Source: Sphingomonas sp.
GTDB lineage: Bacteria > Pseudomonadota > Alphaproteobacteria > Sphingomonadales > Sphingomonadaceae
Direction: 5' to 3'
NCBI GenBank assembly: GCA_025356055.1
Contig: JANXUU010000028.1
Coordinates: forward strand, 1 to 41,226
Length of the DNA stretch: 41,226 bases
The translations under genes were made by a program, and so were the position numbers. Numbering within the stretch: the stretch's first letter is position 1; each line of letters starts with the position of its first letter. The notes beneath the pieces were generated by a model that was given only the letters and a program-made list of their open reading frames with translations, did not search any database and was not told the DNA's origin. This document shows, one piece after another, positions 17,652-25,876 of the stretch.

Positions 17652-17990
17652 ATGGAAGAGGCGCGGCTGGCGGCGGCGGTCGAGGCATCGGCGCTGATTC
17701 GAATCGCTCAGGCGCAGGGCGGGTTCGGGGCGGTTCTTCACAAAGGGGACGCCGAGCGCGGGGCGCTGCTGATCGTGGTGCTCGAGCGCGGAGTGTTGCA
17801 TACGATGCTGGCACGGCAGTTCGACGGTGTTCGCTATGCCTGGGCACCGCTGCCAGTCGATGTCGCCGATTCGGCCAACGCCCAATTGTTCCTCGAAAAA
17901 CGCAAGCGCAACGACCCCGATGAATGGCAAATCGAACTGGACATCCCGTCAGCGCAACGACTCGTCGCCGAAGTGACCTCGATGGGTTGA
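17652..17990 (+). CDS. DUF1491 family protein
   Basis: Small cytoplasmic protein of a family found mainly in alphaproteobacteria; its function is not known. The 112-residue product has ALIRIAQAQGGFGAVLHKGD, then GALLIVVL and a C-terminal DPDEWQIELDIPSAQRLVAE. The start is uncertain: ATG 17652 matches the family, while a TTG at 17640 overlapping the ptsN stop is possible. No convincing ribosome binding site is seen for either. The 167-bp gap after it (17991-18157) shows no gene. Confidence 0.75.
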   Translation: MEEARLAAAVEASALIRIAQAQGGFGAVLHKGDAERGALLIVVLERGVLHTMLARQFDGVRYAWAPLPVDVADSANAQLFLEKRKRNDPDEWQIELDIPSAQRLVAEVTSMG

Positions 17991-18157
17991 ACGCTTTGTC
18001 TGGATGATGAACGGACGATGACAGTTACCGAGCGGGGGGCATTCTGCGGCTAATCGGGCCGGGAATGCCACGCAGACGGGGATTGGATCCGAGGGAAAGA
18101 AAAGGGCGTCTATCGCCTCGTTCCTCGCCGCTGATCACCGCATAGTGAATGGTTTGA

Positions 18158-18832
18158 ATGTCCGTGTCGTTTCGCACCGCCTTGCTGGTGCTGGCCGCTT
18201 TGGCCTCTTCCTCGGTCGCTCCGGCGCAGGTCGTTCCAGCCTCGCTTATTGCAGCGTCGCTGAGCCGGTATGAGCCGAACAGGGCCTCCAATGAGCTTCC
18301 GAAAATGATCGCCCCGGTGTCGATCGAAGCGCTGCCGGAAGCGCAGCCGCTGCTCAGCAACAGCCTGGATATTGGATCGATCGACAGCAATATTGCCGAT
18401 GACAACAAGCCGGTTTCCGGTGAGACTCTGGCGGCAGTGGTGTCGCGCCTCAAGAGCGTCACTCCCGGCAGCAGCGAGATCGAGTGCCTTGCGGGCGCGA
18501 TCTATTTCGAATCGAAGAGCGAACCGCTCGCCGGCCAGCTGGCTGTCGGCGAAGTCATCGCCAACCGCGCCAAGTCGGGCCGCTTCGCCTCGACCTATTG
18601 CGGGGTCGTGTTTCAGCGCGGCCAGTTCAGTTTCGTGCGCGGTCACGCCATGCCGGGCATCGCCCGCTCGGGCGCGCAGTGGAAGACTGCCGTCGCCGTC
18701 GCTCAGATCGTCGACAGCAAGCTCAAATCGTCGAGCGCCCCGCGTGCGTTGTTCTTCCACGCCAGGCGGGTCTCGCCGGCATGGCACGCGACCCGCGTCG
18801 CGACGATCGGGAACCATATCTTTTACCGCTGA
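18158..18832 (+). CDS. SleB-type cell-wall hydrolase, secreted
   Basis: Probable peptidoglycan hydrolase of the Hydrolase_2 (SleB/CwlJ) family, acting in the periplasm. The 224-residue protein has an N-terminal signal peptide (FRTALLVLAALASSSVAPAQ) and a low-complexity linker. The catalytic domain lies near residues 105-215: CLAGAIYFESKSEPLAGQLA with the probable catalytic glutamate, VIANRAKSGRFASTYCGVVF, and the C-terminal FFHARRVSPAW. In alphaproteobacteria, which do not sporulate, such proteins probably act in wall remodelling. It appears to be a single-gene unit. Confidence 0.88.
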   Translation: MSVSFRTALLVLAALASSSVAPAQVVPASLIAASLSRYEPNRASNELPKMIAPVSIEALPEAQPLLSNSLDIGSIDSNIADDNKPVSGETLAAVVSRLKSVTPGSSEIECLAGAIYFESKSEPLAGQLAVGEVIANRAKSGRFASTYCGVVFQRGQFSFVRGHAMPGIARSGAQWKTAVAVAQIVDSKLKSSSAPRALFFHARRVSPAWHATRVATIGNHIFYR

Positions 18833-18919
18833 TAATAGCGGAGACAGCGTCTCTGGGAGGGGACGAGCGGGGACCGGCGGCTGCTAGCTTCCGGTCCCGC
18901 TTTGTTCTAGCGTGGCGCA

Positions 18920-19405
18920 ATGGCGACCGCTCCGATTCCTGATTGCTTCGCCGACGCCCCTCCGATCGCGGGCGAAGTGGCGCGTGGCGTGACCCGGCTG
19001 TTCTGCCGCCGCGACCTGTTCGCGATGTGCGAAGTGCCCTTGCCCAACGGTCGCCGCGCAGACCTGATGGCGATCGACGGCAAGGGCCTCCTGACAATCG
19101 TCGAGATCAAGGTCGCCAAGGCCGACCTGCTCGGTGATGGCAAATGGCGTGACTATCTCGATTATTGCGATCATTTCTTCTGGGCGGTGCCCGCCGCGCT
19201 CGCGCACCACACCGAAGCGGTCGAATTCCTGCCCGACGAAGCTGGGTTAATTGTCGCCGACCGCTATGACGCGGCGGTAATTCGGGAAGCCGCGCTCAAG
19301 CCGCTCGCCCCAGCGCGACGCAAGGCCGAGCTGCTCCGATTCGCGAGGCGAGCGGCCCGGCGGCTGTCGACGCAGATCGACCCGGGGCTGGGAGACTGGG
19401 ATTGA
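18920..19405 (+). CDS. mmcB: MmcB-like DNA repair protein (PD-(D/E)XK fold)
   Basis: Resembles the MmcB family, linked in Caulobacter to repair of crosslinked DNA, with a nuclease-like fold. In the 161-residue product the segment GRRADLMAID, then LLTIVEIKVAKADLLGD, gives the D...ExK arrangement of PD-(D/E)XK enzymes. KWRDYLDYCDHFFWAVP follows. The ATG at 18920 is preferred. Its downstream neighbour is convergent, 9 bp away. The gene name is from motif recognition and was not verified by search. Confidence 0.82.
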   Translation: MATAPIPDCFADAPPIAGEVARGVTRLFCRRDLFAMCEVPLPNGRRADLMAIDGKGLLTIVEIKVAKADLLGDGKWRDYLDYCDHFFWAVPAALAHHTEAVEFLPDEAGLIVADRYDAAVIREAALKPLAPARRKAELLRFARRAARRLSTQIDPGLGDWD

Positions 19406-19414
19406 TTCACAAGA

Positions 19415-20032
19415 TTATTTGAAAACCGGTCCGGCGATAATCTTCTTCAACGGCTTTACGCTTTCAATCAACTTGGTCATTTCTCCCGATCGCGAGTCTC
19501 GATTCGCATAGTCGCGCGCGCTGTAGCCCGCGGCGGTGTCGCGCTTGTCGGGATTGGCACCGCGTTCAAGCAAGGCGCGGACCATTGTCGGCTGCCGCAC
19601 CTGAACCGCGACAATCAGCGCGGTCTCGCCCAGCCGGTTGGCGCGGTCGACCATTGCGCCATGGTTGAGCAGTAGTGCAACTCCGTCGCCCCACCCCAGC
19701 CTCGCCGCGATCAGCAAGGGAGTTTCGCCACGGTCGTCACCGACATTGGGATCGGCGCCACGACCGATCAAAAACCCCAGCCAAGTCGAATCGCGCCGCC
19801 GCGCGACGATGTTGAGCGCGGTCTCGCCCTTGGCGCCGCGATAGGACAGCACGGTCGAGCCATTGCCTTCGAGCAACTCGGTCGCCTTGTTGCCGTCGAT
19901 CTCGCGCACCGCGGTAAGAAAGCTTTCGCCATTATTGCCACCGATGCCCTGCGCGCCAAGCGGGGCCGCGCCCAGTCCCCCGGCAAGCGCCAGGCCCAGC
20001 CAGATCGTCGCTCCCAACATCTTGCCGAGCAT
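19415..20032 (-). CDS. Secreted ankyrin-repeat protein
   Basis: A 205-residue protein with a signal peptide (MLGATIWLGLALAGGLGAAP, cleavage probably near AQG) followed by four or so ankyrin repeats. Repeats read as GETALNIVARRRDSTWLGFL, GETPLLIAARLGWGDGVALLL and GETALIVAVQVRQPTMVRALL, each with a following GADPN- or GANPDK-like turn. Such repeats bind other proteins; the partner is unknown. An export signal places it in the periplasm. The ATG at 20032 is taken, with another at 20020. It is divergent from the YcgN-family gene. Confidence 0.88.
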   Translation of the reverse strand: MLGKMLGATIWLGLALAGGLGAAPLGAQGIGGNNGESFLTAVREIDGNKATELLEGNGSTVLSYRGAKGETALNIVARRRDSTWLGFLIGRGADPNVGDDRGETPLLIAARLGWGDGVALLLNHGAMVDRANRLGETALIVAVQVRQPTMVRALLERGANPDKRDTAAGYSARDYANRDSRSGEMTKLIESVKPLKKIIAGPVFK

Positions 20033-20101
20033 CTGAATTCCCCGTTCTCACGTCGCCGTGGCTTGAACCCGCGCCTGTGCCCGCCCATTGCTGGCCTGAC
20101 G

Positions 20102-20539
20102 ATGAATAATGCAATGCCTTTCTGGGAAAAACCACTGCGCGAGCTCGACAGCGGGCAGTGGGAGGCGCTGTGCGACGGTTGCGGACGCTGCTGCCTGCAC
20201 AAGCTCGAGGATGAGGAGACGGGCGAGCTCCACCCGACCAATGTCGCGTGCAAGCTGCTCGACCGGCGCACGTCGCGGTGCAGCGACTACAAGCATCGCC
20301 GGAAATATGTCTCGGACTGTGTCGTGCTTCACCGCGACCGGCTCGAGGAACTGGAATGGCTACCGTCGACCTGCGCCTACCGGCTGCGCGGCGAGGGCAA
20401 GCCGCTTTACCCGTGGCACTACCTCGTCTCGGGCGACCGCGAGAGCGTCCACGCGGCGGGGCAATCGACCCGTGGCTGGACCGTCAGCGAGGTCGACGCG
20501 GGCGAGCTTGAGCATCACATTGTCGACCGTCCGCTCTGA
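20102..20539 (+). CDS. YcgN-family cysteine-cluster protein
   Basis: Cytoplasmic protein of the YcgN/UPF0260 family (cysteine cluster, probably metal or iron-sulphur binding); the biochemical role is unknown. The 145-residue product begins FWEKPLRELDSGQWEALCDG, and CGRCC follows directly. Further cysteines lie in RTSRCSDY and SDCV, and the family ending LPSTCAYRLRGEG is followed by WHYLVSGD. The ATG at 20102 (MNNAMPFW) is chosen; 20114 is also possible. The stop lies inside the start region of the following metalloprotease gene. Confidence 0.88.
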   Translation: MNNAMPFWEKPLRELDSGQWEALCDGCGRCCLHKLEDEETGELHPTNVACKLLDRRTSRCSDYKHRRKYVSDCVVLHRDRLEELEWLPSTCAYRLRGEGKPLYPWHYLVSGDRESVHAAGQSTRGWTVSEVDAGELEHHIVDRPL

Positions 20540-21224
20540 AGTCGGCGAGGTCGCGGGGGTCCCGCTGACCGTCCGCGTCCACCCCCGCGCGCGGCGGCTC
20601 AAGCTGAGGTTCGATGACAAGCGTGGGGGATTGTTACTGACCGTCCCGCCGCGCACCTCGCGCCGTGCCGCGCTGGCGTGGGCGGAATCGCAGCGCGATT
20701 GGGTCGCCGCCCAGCTGACCCGCCAGCCCGCTGCTCAGCCGCTTGCACCAGGCGCGCTGATTCCGTTCGACGGCGGGGACGTGCGGTTGGAATGGGACGA
20801 AACGGTCGAGCGCAGCGTCCGCCGCGTAGGCAATGCAATGGTCAGTGGCGGACCTCGCGAAGGCTTTGAACGCCGCATCGAAGCCTGGCTCAAGGCCCGT
20901 GCACGCGATGCGCTGTCGTCGGAGACCGCCGAGATCGCGGCCGCCGCGGGGGTGACTGTCCGCGCCGTTTCGATCGGCGACGCCGATTCGCGCTGGGGGA
21001 GTTGCTCGGCCGCGGGAGCGATCCGGTATAGCTGGCGGCTGATCCTCGCCCCGCCCCACGTCCGCCGCTTCGTCGTTGCCCACGAAGTCGCTCATCGACT
21101 GCACATGGATCACAGCCCCGCGTTCAAAGCCGCCGAGGCGCGCCTTTACGGCGGCCCCGTCGCCCCGGCGCGACTATTGCTGCGTCGGCTGTCGCCCGTC
21201 CTGCGCCGGGTTGGCCGGCACTGA
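20520..21224 (+). CDS. YgjP/SprT-like zinc metalloprotease
   Basis: Probable metal-dependent peptidase of the YgjP-like (DUF45) family. The 234-residue product has the zinc motif VVAHEVAHRLHMDHS (HExxH followed by a downstream H). The DSRWGSCSAAGAIRYSWRLI segment just before it is diagnostic of the family. The start is uncertain because no ATG or GTG is available early in the frame; TTG at 20520 (20 bp overlap with the YcgN-family gene) or TTG at 20508 would both give translational coupling. Its 3' end overlaps the convergent penicillin-binding protein gene by 51 bp. Confidence 0.85.
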   Translation: MSTVRSEVGEVAGVPLTVRVHPRARRLKLRFDDKRGGLLLTVPPRTSRRAALAWAESQRDWVAAQLTRQPAAQPLAPGALIPFDGGDVRLEWDETVERSVRRVGNAMVSGGPREGFERRIEAWLKARARDALSSETAEIAAAAGVTVRAVSIGDADSRWGSCSAAGAIRYSWRLILAPPHVRRFVVAHEVAHRLHMDHSPAFKAAEARLYGGPVAPARLLLRRLSPVLRRVGRH

Positions 21225-23279
21225 GCCGGTCGGCGGGGGTGGGGGCCGTCTTTGCGCTCCACGATTGAGCACTTCGTCGAGGAAGTCCTGGTTCGGCAAT
21301 CCGGCCCCGTCGGGGCGGACCGCCGGCTGGCCGGGGGACGGCGTGCTGCCGGGATAGGGCGCGGGTCGATCGCCCTGCGGGATCGGGTTGCCATCGGCAT
21401 CGACCATCTGCGCCTCGGGGGCGAGCAGGTTGGGATCGACCGGAAGCCCCATCGCCTCCTCGTCGGGTTCGAGCTGCCAGTCGGGCAACGGCACCTGCGT
21501 GTCGAACTGCTCGTCCGGCCGATTGGCGGTGGCGACGACCATAAAGTCGTGGAACGCGCGCGCCGGCGCGGTGCCGCCCTGGAGGCCCGGGATCGGTCGC
21601 GCGTCGTCGCGGCCCATCCACACCCCGGTCGTCAGACCCGACGAGAAGCCGATGAACCAGCCGTCCTTGTTCGAACTGGTGGTCCCGGTCTTGCCCGCGA
21701 CAGGGCGCCCGATCTGCGCCGCGCGGCCGGTACCCGAAAGCACCGCCGACTGGAGCAAATCGGTCATCTCGGCCGCGACCCACGGCGCGACAAGCACACG
21801 ATTCTCGTTTGAATCGCGATTATAAAGCAGCCGCCCGTCGGCGGTGACAACCTTGCGGATGCCATAGGGCGTGACCGCGATGCCGTGGTTGCTGACCGAC
21901 GCGAACGCCTTGGTCATCTCGATCAGGCGGACGTTGCTGCTGCCCAAAACCATCGCGGGATAAGTCGAAATCTCGCTGGTGATGCCGAAGCGGCGCGCCA
22001 TGTCGGCGATGGTCGAAAAGCCCAATTTGGCGCCGATCTGCGCCGATATAGTGTTGATCGACCGCGAAAAGGCTTCGCGCAGCGTCACCGGGCCAAGATA
22101 GCCACGCGTCGAGTTGCGCGGCTTCCATCCCTGGATATCGACCGGCTGGTCGACCATCGTATCGGTCGGCTTCATCCCGCTTTCGAGCGCGCTCAGATAG
22201 ACGAACAGCTTGAACGAGGATCCTGGCTGGCGCTCGGCCTGGGTCGCGCGATTGTAGATCGACGAGACGTAATCGCGCCCCCCGACCATTGCCCGCACGG
22301 CGCCGTCGCGGTCGAGGCTGACCAGCGCGCCCTGCGCCCCGCCGGGGGCATTGGCGTTGATCGCTTGATCGGCAACGCCCTGAAGCTTGGGATCGAGCGT
22401 CGTCCACACGTCGATCGGCTCGTGCGTCTGGTCGATCAGCGTATCGAGCTGGGGCATTGCCCAGTCGGTGAAATAGCGCACACTGTTCTGGCGTGGCGCG
22501 GCCTGGAGCTGAACGGTGGCGGGATCGACTCCATCGGCGGCGGCGCGGCTGATGAAGCCATTATCGACCATCGCCTTGAGCACTACTGCGGCGCGGCCCC
22601 GCGCGGCCACTGCGTCGGCGGTCGGCGAATAATTTGATGGCGCCTTGACCAGTCCGGCGATGATCGTCGCTTCGCCCAGGCTCAGCTGGTCGGCGCCATG
22701 GCCATAAAAGGTGCGCGACGCGGCATCGATGCCATAGCTGCCGCCGCCGAAATAGACCCGGTTGAGGTAAAGCTCGAGAATCTGGTCCTTCGAGAATTTG
22801 AGCTCGAGCGCGAGCGCCAGCACCGCCTCCTGCGCCTTGCGCGCGAAGGTCCGCTGATTGGTCAGGAAGATGTTGCGCGCGAGCTGCTGAGTGATGGTCG
22901 ATCCGCCCTGCTTCCACTTGCCGCTGGCGATGCGCACCTGGAGCGAGCGGGCGATGCCGATCGGATCGATCCCCGGGTGGGAGCGAAACCTCTTGTCCTC
23001 GACCGCGATCATTGCCGCGCGCATCGTGGCCGGGATCTGGTCATAGCTGAGCCAGCGGCCGAAGCTTGGCCCGAGCGAGATCAGCACCGATCCGTCGGCG
23101 GCGCGCAGTCGGATCATCTGGCCAAGGTCGTTGCGCTTCCTCAGCTGGTCATAGTCGGGCAGCTGCGATTCCGCGACCGCGACGGCAATGCCGAGGACGA
23201 CCAACAGGAATGCTACGATCCCTCCGGCCCAGATGAAGAAACGCTGCATGCGCGAGCGAGCGGAGATCGAAATAGCCAT
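21174..23279 (-). CDS. Penicillin-binding protein 1A, bifunctional
   Basis: Class A penicillin-binding protein: peptidoglycan glycosyltransferase and transpeptidase, anchored in the inner membrane. The 701-residue protein has one N-terminal membrane helix (residues 13-33). The GT51 domain follows, with AVEDKRFRSHPGIDPIGIAR (catalytic Glu), GGSTITQQLARN and LNRVYFGGGSYGIDAAS. The transpeptidase has PGSSFKLF (active Ser near 354), SRSINT (SxN) and KTGTTSSNKDGW (KTG near 530). A proline-rich tail of about 60 residues ends the protein. It is shorter than many 1A homologues near 800 residues. The ATG at 23279 is taken. Confidence 0.94.
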   Translation of the reverse strand: MAISISARSRMQRFFIWAGGIVAFLLVVLGIAVAVAESQLPDYDQLRKRNDLGQMIRLRAADGSVLISLGPSFGRWLSYDQIPATMRAAMIAVEDKRFRSHPGIDPIGIARSLQVRIASGKWKQGGSTITQQLARNIFLTNQRTFARKAQEAVLALALELKFSKDQILELYLNRVYFGGGSYGIDAASRTFYGHGADQLSLGEATIIAGLVKAPSNYSPTADAVAARGRAAVVLKAMVDNGFISRAAADGVDPATVQLQAAPRQNSVRYFTDWAMPQLDTLIDQTHEPIDVWTTLDPKLQGVADQAINANAPGGAQGALVSLDRDGAVRAMVGGRDYVSSIYNRATQAERQPGSSFKLFVYLSALESGMKPTDTMVDQPVDIQGWKPRNSTRGYLGPVTLREAFSRSINTISAQIGAKLGFSTIADMARRFGITSEISTYPAMVLGSSNVRLIEMTKAFASVSNHGIAVTPYGIRKVVTADGRLLYNRDSNENRVLVAPWVAAEMTDLLQSAVLSGTGRAAQIGRPVAGKTGTTSSNKDGWFIGFSSGLTTGVWMGRDDARPIPGLQGGTAPARAFHDFMVVATANRPDEQFDTQVPLPDWQLEPDEEAMGLPVDPNLLAPEAQMVDADGNPIPQGDRPAPYPGSTPSPGQPAVRPDGAGLPNQDFLDEVLNRGAQRRPPPPPTGSVPANPAQDGRQPTQQ

Positions 23280-23332
23280 CGGGACGCATGGCTAGCGGGG
23301 CGCGCACCGGAAGGGAAGCGCACCCGCCACCG

Positions 23333-23755
23333 CTATTCCTTGGAGTCCTTGGGTTCGAACCCGAGCGAGGCCGAATTGATGCAATAGCGAAGTCCGGTCG
23401 GCCCGGGCCCATCGGGGAAGACATGTCCAAGGTGGCCCTCGCACTTGGCGCAGCGCACCTCGGTGCGCGTCATGCCGTGGCTGCGGTCGGTAATTTCCTC
23501 GACTGCCTTGCCAACTGGAGCGGTAAAGCTCGGCCAGCCCGACCCGCTCTCGAATTTTGTGTTGCTCTTGAACACTGGCTCGCCACACGCGCCACAGACA
23601 TAGTCGCCCGCCGCCTTGTTATCGAGCAGTTCGCCCGAGAACGGCGCCTCGGTCCCGGACTTGCGCAGGACGCGATAGCGCTCCTCGCCGAGCAGCTCGC
23701 GCCATTCCGCTTCGCTGCGTTCGATCTTGCTGTCCGACTGGTCGACGCTTGCCAT
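23333..23755 (-). CDS. msrB: Peptide-methionine (R)-S-oxide reductase
   Basis: Reduces methionine-R-sulphoxide in oxidised proteins. The 140-residue product has two zinc-binding CxxC pairs (VCGACGEP and [12 protein letters not shown]), [10 protein letters not shown] and the catalytic cysteine in [11 protein letters not shown]. Length and motifs are typical. No signal peptide is visible, so it is cytoplasmic. It lies upstream of the penicillin-binding protein gene on the same strand with a 53-bp gap, and is divergent from the first DUF4402 gene. Confidence 0.96.
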   Translation of the reverse strand: MASVDQSDSKIERSEAEWRELLGEERYRVLRKSGTEAPFSGELLDNKAAGDYVCGACGEPVFKSNTKFESGSGWPSFTAPVGKAVEEITDRSHGMTRTEVRCAKCEGHLGHVFPDGPGPTGLRYCINSASLGFEPKDSKE

Positions 23756-23817
23756 GCTGGCCTCCGCTTGCTGGGTTATGGATCGCTTAACTCTCTTTCA
23801 ACGCTTGGGCCCTAGCG

Positions 23818-24345
23818 ATGGAGCCCATGTTGGTGCGGACCCTGCTTGCTGCAATGGCGCTGCTGCTCGAGCTCGCCGTGCAATCCGGCCGCGCCGAGGC
23901 GCAGTGCCGCCTGTGCACCGCCCCGACGACCGCCCCCGAGGCCGAGGCAACCACCCCCGTCGCGCTGCAGGTCGAGGCCAATCTCGATTTCGACCGAATC
24001 GTGCTAGCCGGCAGCGGCGATGGCTCGGCCACGCTCGACCCCGACGGGTCGCGCCGAACGAGCGGAACGATCCTCTCGATCGGCGGGCGGGCGATGGTCG
24101 GCAGCATCCTCGTACGCGGCGAGCCCGGCCGCACGGTGCTGGTCACTCTGCCCACGCGCATCGCACTTCACGGACTGACCGGGAGCGATATCGTCATCGA
24201 CGGCGTTACCAGCGATTTGCCTGGCGCCCCGCGTATCGGTGCCGACGGGACGCTGGCGTTCCGTATCGGCGGCGCGCTTCACGTCACCGGCGAAGTCGAC
24301 GGGGATTATCGCGGCGATTTCAACGTCGATGTCGACTATCTGTGA
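23818..24345 (+). CDS. DUF4402 secreted protein, first of three
   Basis: Probable exported subunit of a surface fibre. The 175-residue protein has a signal peptide (MLVRTLLAAMALLLELAVQS, cleavage likely after AEA) and then QCRLC, a cysteine pair not seen in the two later paralogues. A DUF4402-type beta-rich domain follows, with LDFDRIVLAGSGDGSATLDP, then VLVTLPT and the C-terminal YRGDFNVDVDYL. The final G.(F/L/M).V.VDY pattern is shared by all three. It is more divergent than the other two and could be a minor or tip subunit; that is inference. ATG 23818 or 23827 could be the start. A strong terminator follows. Confidence 0.82.
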   Translation: MEPMLVRTLLAAMALLLELAVQSGRAEAQCRLCTAPTTAPEAEATTPVALQVEANLDFDRIVLAGSGDGSATLDPDGSRRTSGTILSIGGRAMVGSILVRGEPGRTVLVTLPTRIALHGLTGSDIVIDGVTSDLPGAPRIGADGTLAFRIGGALHVTGEVDGDYRGDFNVDVDYL

Positions 24346-24350
24346 CACCG

Positions 24351-24370
24351 CGGATGAACTCATCCGTTTT
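24351..24370 (+). terminator. Intrinsic terminator after first DUF4402 gene
   Basis: Arms CGGATGA (24351-24357) and TCATCCG (24360-24366) form a perfect stem followed by TTTT. It starts 5 bp past the stop codon. Confidence 0.8.
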
Positions 24371-24506
24371 GGATTAATCCTTAATCAGGCGGTAACCTTC
24401 CTGCGGAGGAAAGCCGAAAGCCAACGGGGCTAGTTTGCAATCCTCACGAGATCCGGGATGATCCTGGAAATCCGCCATGACCAAATATTTCCAAGTGGGG
24501 ACCAAA

Positions 24507-25028
24507 ATGGACAAGTTCACTCGCCTGTCGGCGCTCGCCGCCATGACCGCCGCATTTGCCGGCCCGGCCTTTGCCGCACCGGTCACGACAGCCCCGGTAG
24601 CTGCCGCCACGCCGGCGACTGCGACCGCGCAGATCGTCGATCCGCTCACGCTGACCAAAAGGGCGGATCTCAACTTCGGCACGCTCATCAAGAATTTGAT
24701 GACCGCGACTCGCACCGTGACGATCAAGGAAGACGGGACGATCATTTGCTCGTCCGAGCTGCTTTGTGGCGGGACCACCAGCTCGGCGGCATTCGACGTC
24801 CTCGGGTCGGCCAACCAGGTCGTCAAGGTCTATGTGGCGTCGAGCACGCTGAACGGTCCGGGCATCGCCACGTTGCTCTTCAGCCCGACCGCCGCATCGG
24901 CCAGTCCGCTGACGCTGAGCAGCACCGGCACAGGCAGCTTCAAGGTCGGAGGGAGCATCGACGTTACCCCGACTACCACGGCGGGGATCTACAGTGGCAA
25001 CATGGACGTTACGGTCGACTATAATTGA
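24507..25028 (+). CDS. DUF4402 secreted protein, second of three
   Basis: Probable exported pilin-like subunit. The 173-residue product has a clear Sec signal peptide (MDKFTRLSALAAMTAAFAGP, cleavage after AFA). A DUF4402 domain follows: ATAQIVDPLTLTKRADLNFG, a pair of cysteines in CSSELLCGG, and the ending GIYSGNMDVTVDYN. The start at 24507 rather than 24477 is supported by GTGGGGA 5 bases ahead; the third paralogue has the same GTGGGGA and an aligned start (MTKFARI). The 161-bp leader has no gene. A strong terminator follows, so this gene may be expressed alone at a high level, as major fibre subunits are. Confidence 0.86.
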   Translation: MDKFTRLSALAAMTAAFAGPAFAAPVTTAPVAAATPATATAQIVDPLTLTKRADLNFGTLIKNLMTATRTVTIKEDGTIICSSELLCGGTTSSAAFDVLGSANQVVKVYVASSTLNGPGIATLLFSPTAASASPLTLSSTGTGSFKVGGSIDVTPTTTAGIYSGNMDVTVDYN

Positions 25029-25053
25029 TCGCCTGACCTGATCGATCGAATGA

Positions 25054-25082
25054 GGGGCTGCCGGAAACGGCGGCCCCTTTTT
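25054..25082 (+). terminator. Intrinsic terminator after second DUF4402 gene
   Basis: GGGGCTGCCG (25054-25063) pairs with CGGCGGCCCC (25068-25077) around a GAAA tetraloop, followed by five T. It is almost the same in sequence as the terminator after the third paralogue, which suggests that gene and terminator were duplicated together. Confidence 0.9.
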
Positions 25083-25216
25083 CATGTCCGATCCGGAGCT
25101 TCCGTAAACGCTCCGGTAACCATTATCGAAAGCGAAGCCGCAATGCCTGCTGGTTAATGAGGCGCTGACCAAGCCGGGCCGAACCGGCGAGGACCAGATC
25201 AGTGGGGACTATATCT

Positions 25217-25732
25217 ATGACCAAATTCGCTCGCATCTTGACGGTAGCCGCCGTTGCCACCGCCACCTTGACCGCCACACCGGCGCTGGCCGTGCCGGTC
25301 GGTGCAACCACCGCCGCCACCGCCAAGGCGCAGATCGTCAAGCCGCTGGCGCTGACCGCCAAGACCAACATGGATTTTGGTACCATCCTTCTCTCTAGCA
25401 TCGCCGTCGGGCCGACCTACACCGTCATCCTGACCAGCGGCGGGGCGCTGAGCTGCACCGCCGGGCTGACCTGCTCGACGACCGGCATCCCGGCGACGTT
25501 CAACGTGCAGGGTTCAAATGGTCAGCTCGTCAAAATCTACACAGCGGCGAGCAACTTCACCAACGGTACCGCGACTCTCTCGATTACGCCGAGCGCTGCC
25601 GCGTCGCTGACGCTGACTAACTCCGGCTCGCCGGGGCTCGATTTCAACGTCGGCGCCTCCTTCCCAATCACCAGCGCCACCATCGAAGGTGTCTACACCG
25701 GCAACCTCAACGTGACGGTCGATTACAACTGA
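25217..25732 (+). CDS. DUF4402 secreted protein, third of three
   Basis: Paralogue of the preceding gene. The 171-residue product has a signal peptide (MTKFARILTVAAVATATLTA, cleavage near ALA). It continues TAKAQIVKPLALTAKTNMDF, has cysteines in LSCTAGLTC, and ends GVYTGNLNVTVDYN. The ATG at 25217 has GTGGGGA in front (25202-25208), matching the second copy. The paired cysteines could form a disulphide in the periplasm. The product is probably a structural subunit taken by the chaperone encoded next. An intrinsic terminator follows. Confidence 0.86.
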   Translation: MTKFARILTVAAVATATLTATPALAVPVGATTAATAKAQIVKPLALTAKTNMDFGTILLSSIAVGPTYTVILTSGGALSCTAGLTCSTTGIPATFNVQGSNGQLVKIYTAASNFTNGTATLSITPSAAASLTLTNSGSPGLDFNVGASFPITSATIEGVYTGNLNVTVDYN

Positions 25733-25760
25733 TCGCTTACTCGATCGAGTGGACCAGGAA

Positions 25761-25787
25761 GGGTCGCCGGAAACGGCGGCCCTTTTT
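25761..25787 (+). terminator. Intrinsic terminator after third DUF4402 gene
   Basis: GGGTCGCCG (25761-25769) and CGGCGGCCC (25774-25782) pair around GAAA, followed by five T. It lies 28 bp past the stop codon. Confidence 0.9.
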
Positions 25788-25876
25788 GCTGCCCCAGGGA
25801 ATGAATACCGCCATGGTTAGCAGTTAAATAACCATTTTGGACGAAAAGCGTCTCCAGATTGGATGGAGATTTGCTC

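Noticed and set aside
24371-24450. A cyclic-di-GMP-I (GEMM) riboswitch in the leader of the second DUF4402 gene
   Set aside because: GGTAACC, a short stem and GAAAGCC are reminiscent of the motif, but the GNRA loop and the GGGACGCAAAGCC block are absent. A covariance-model scan would settle it.
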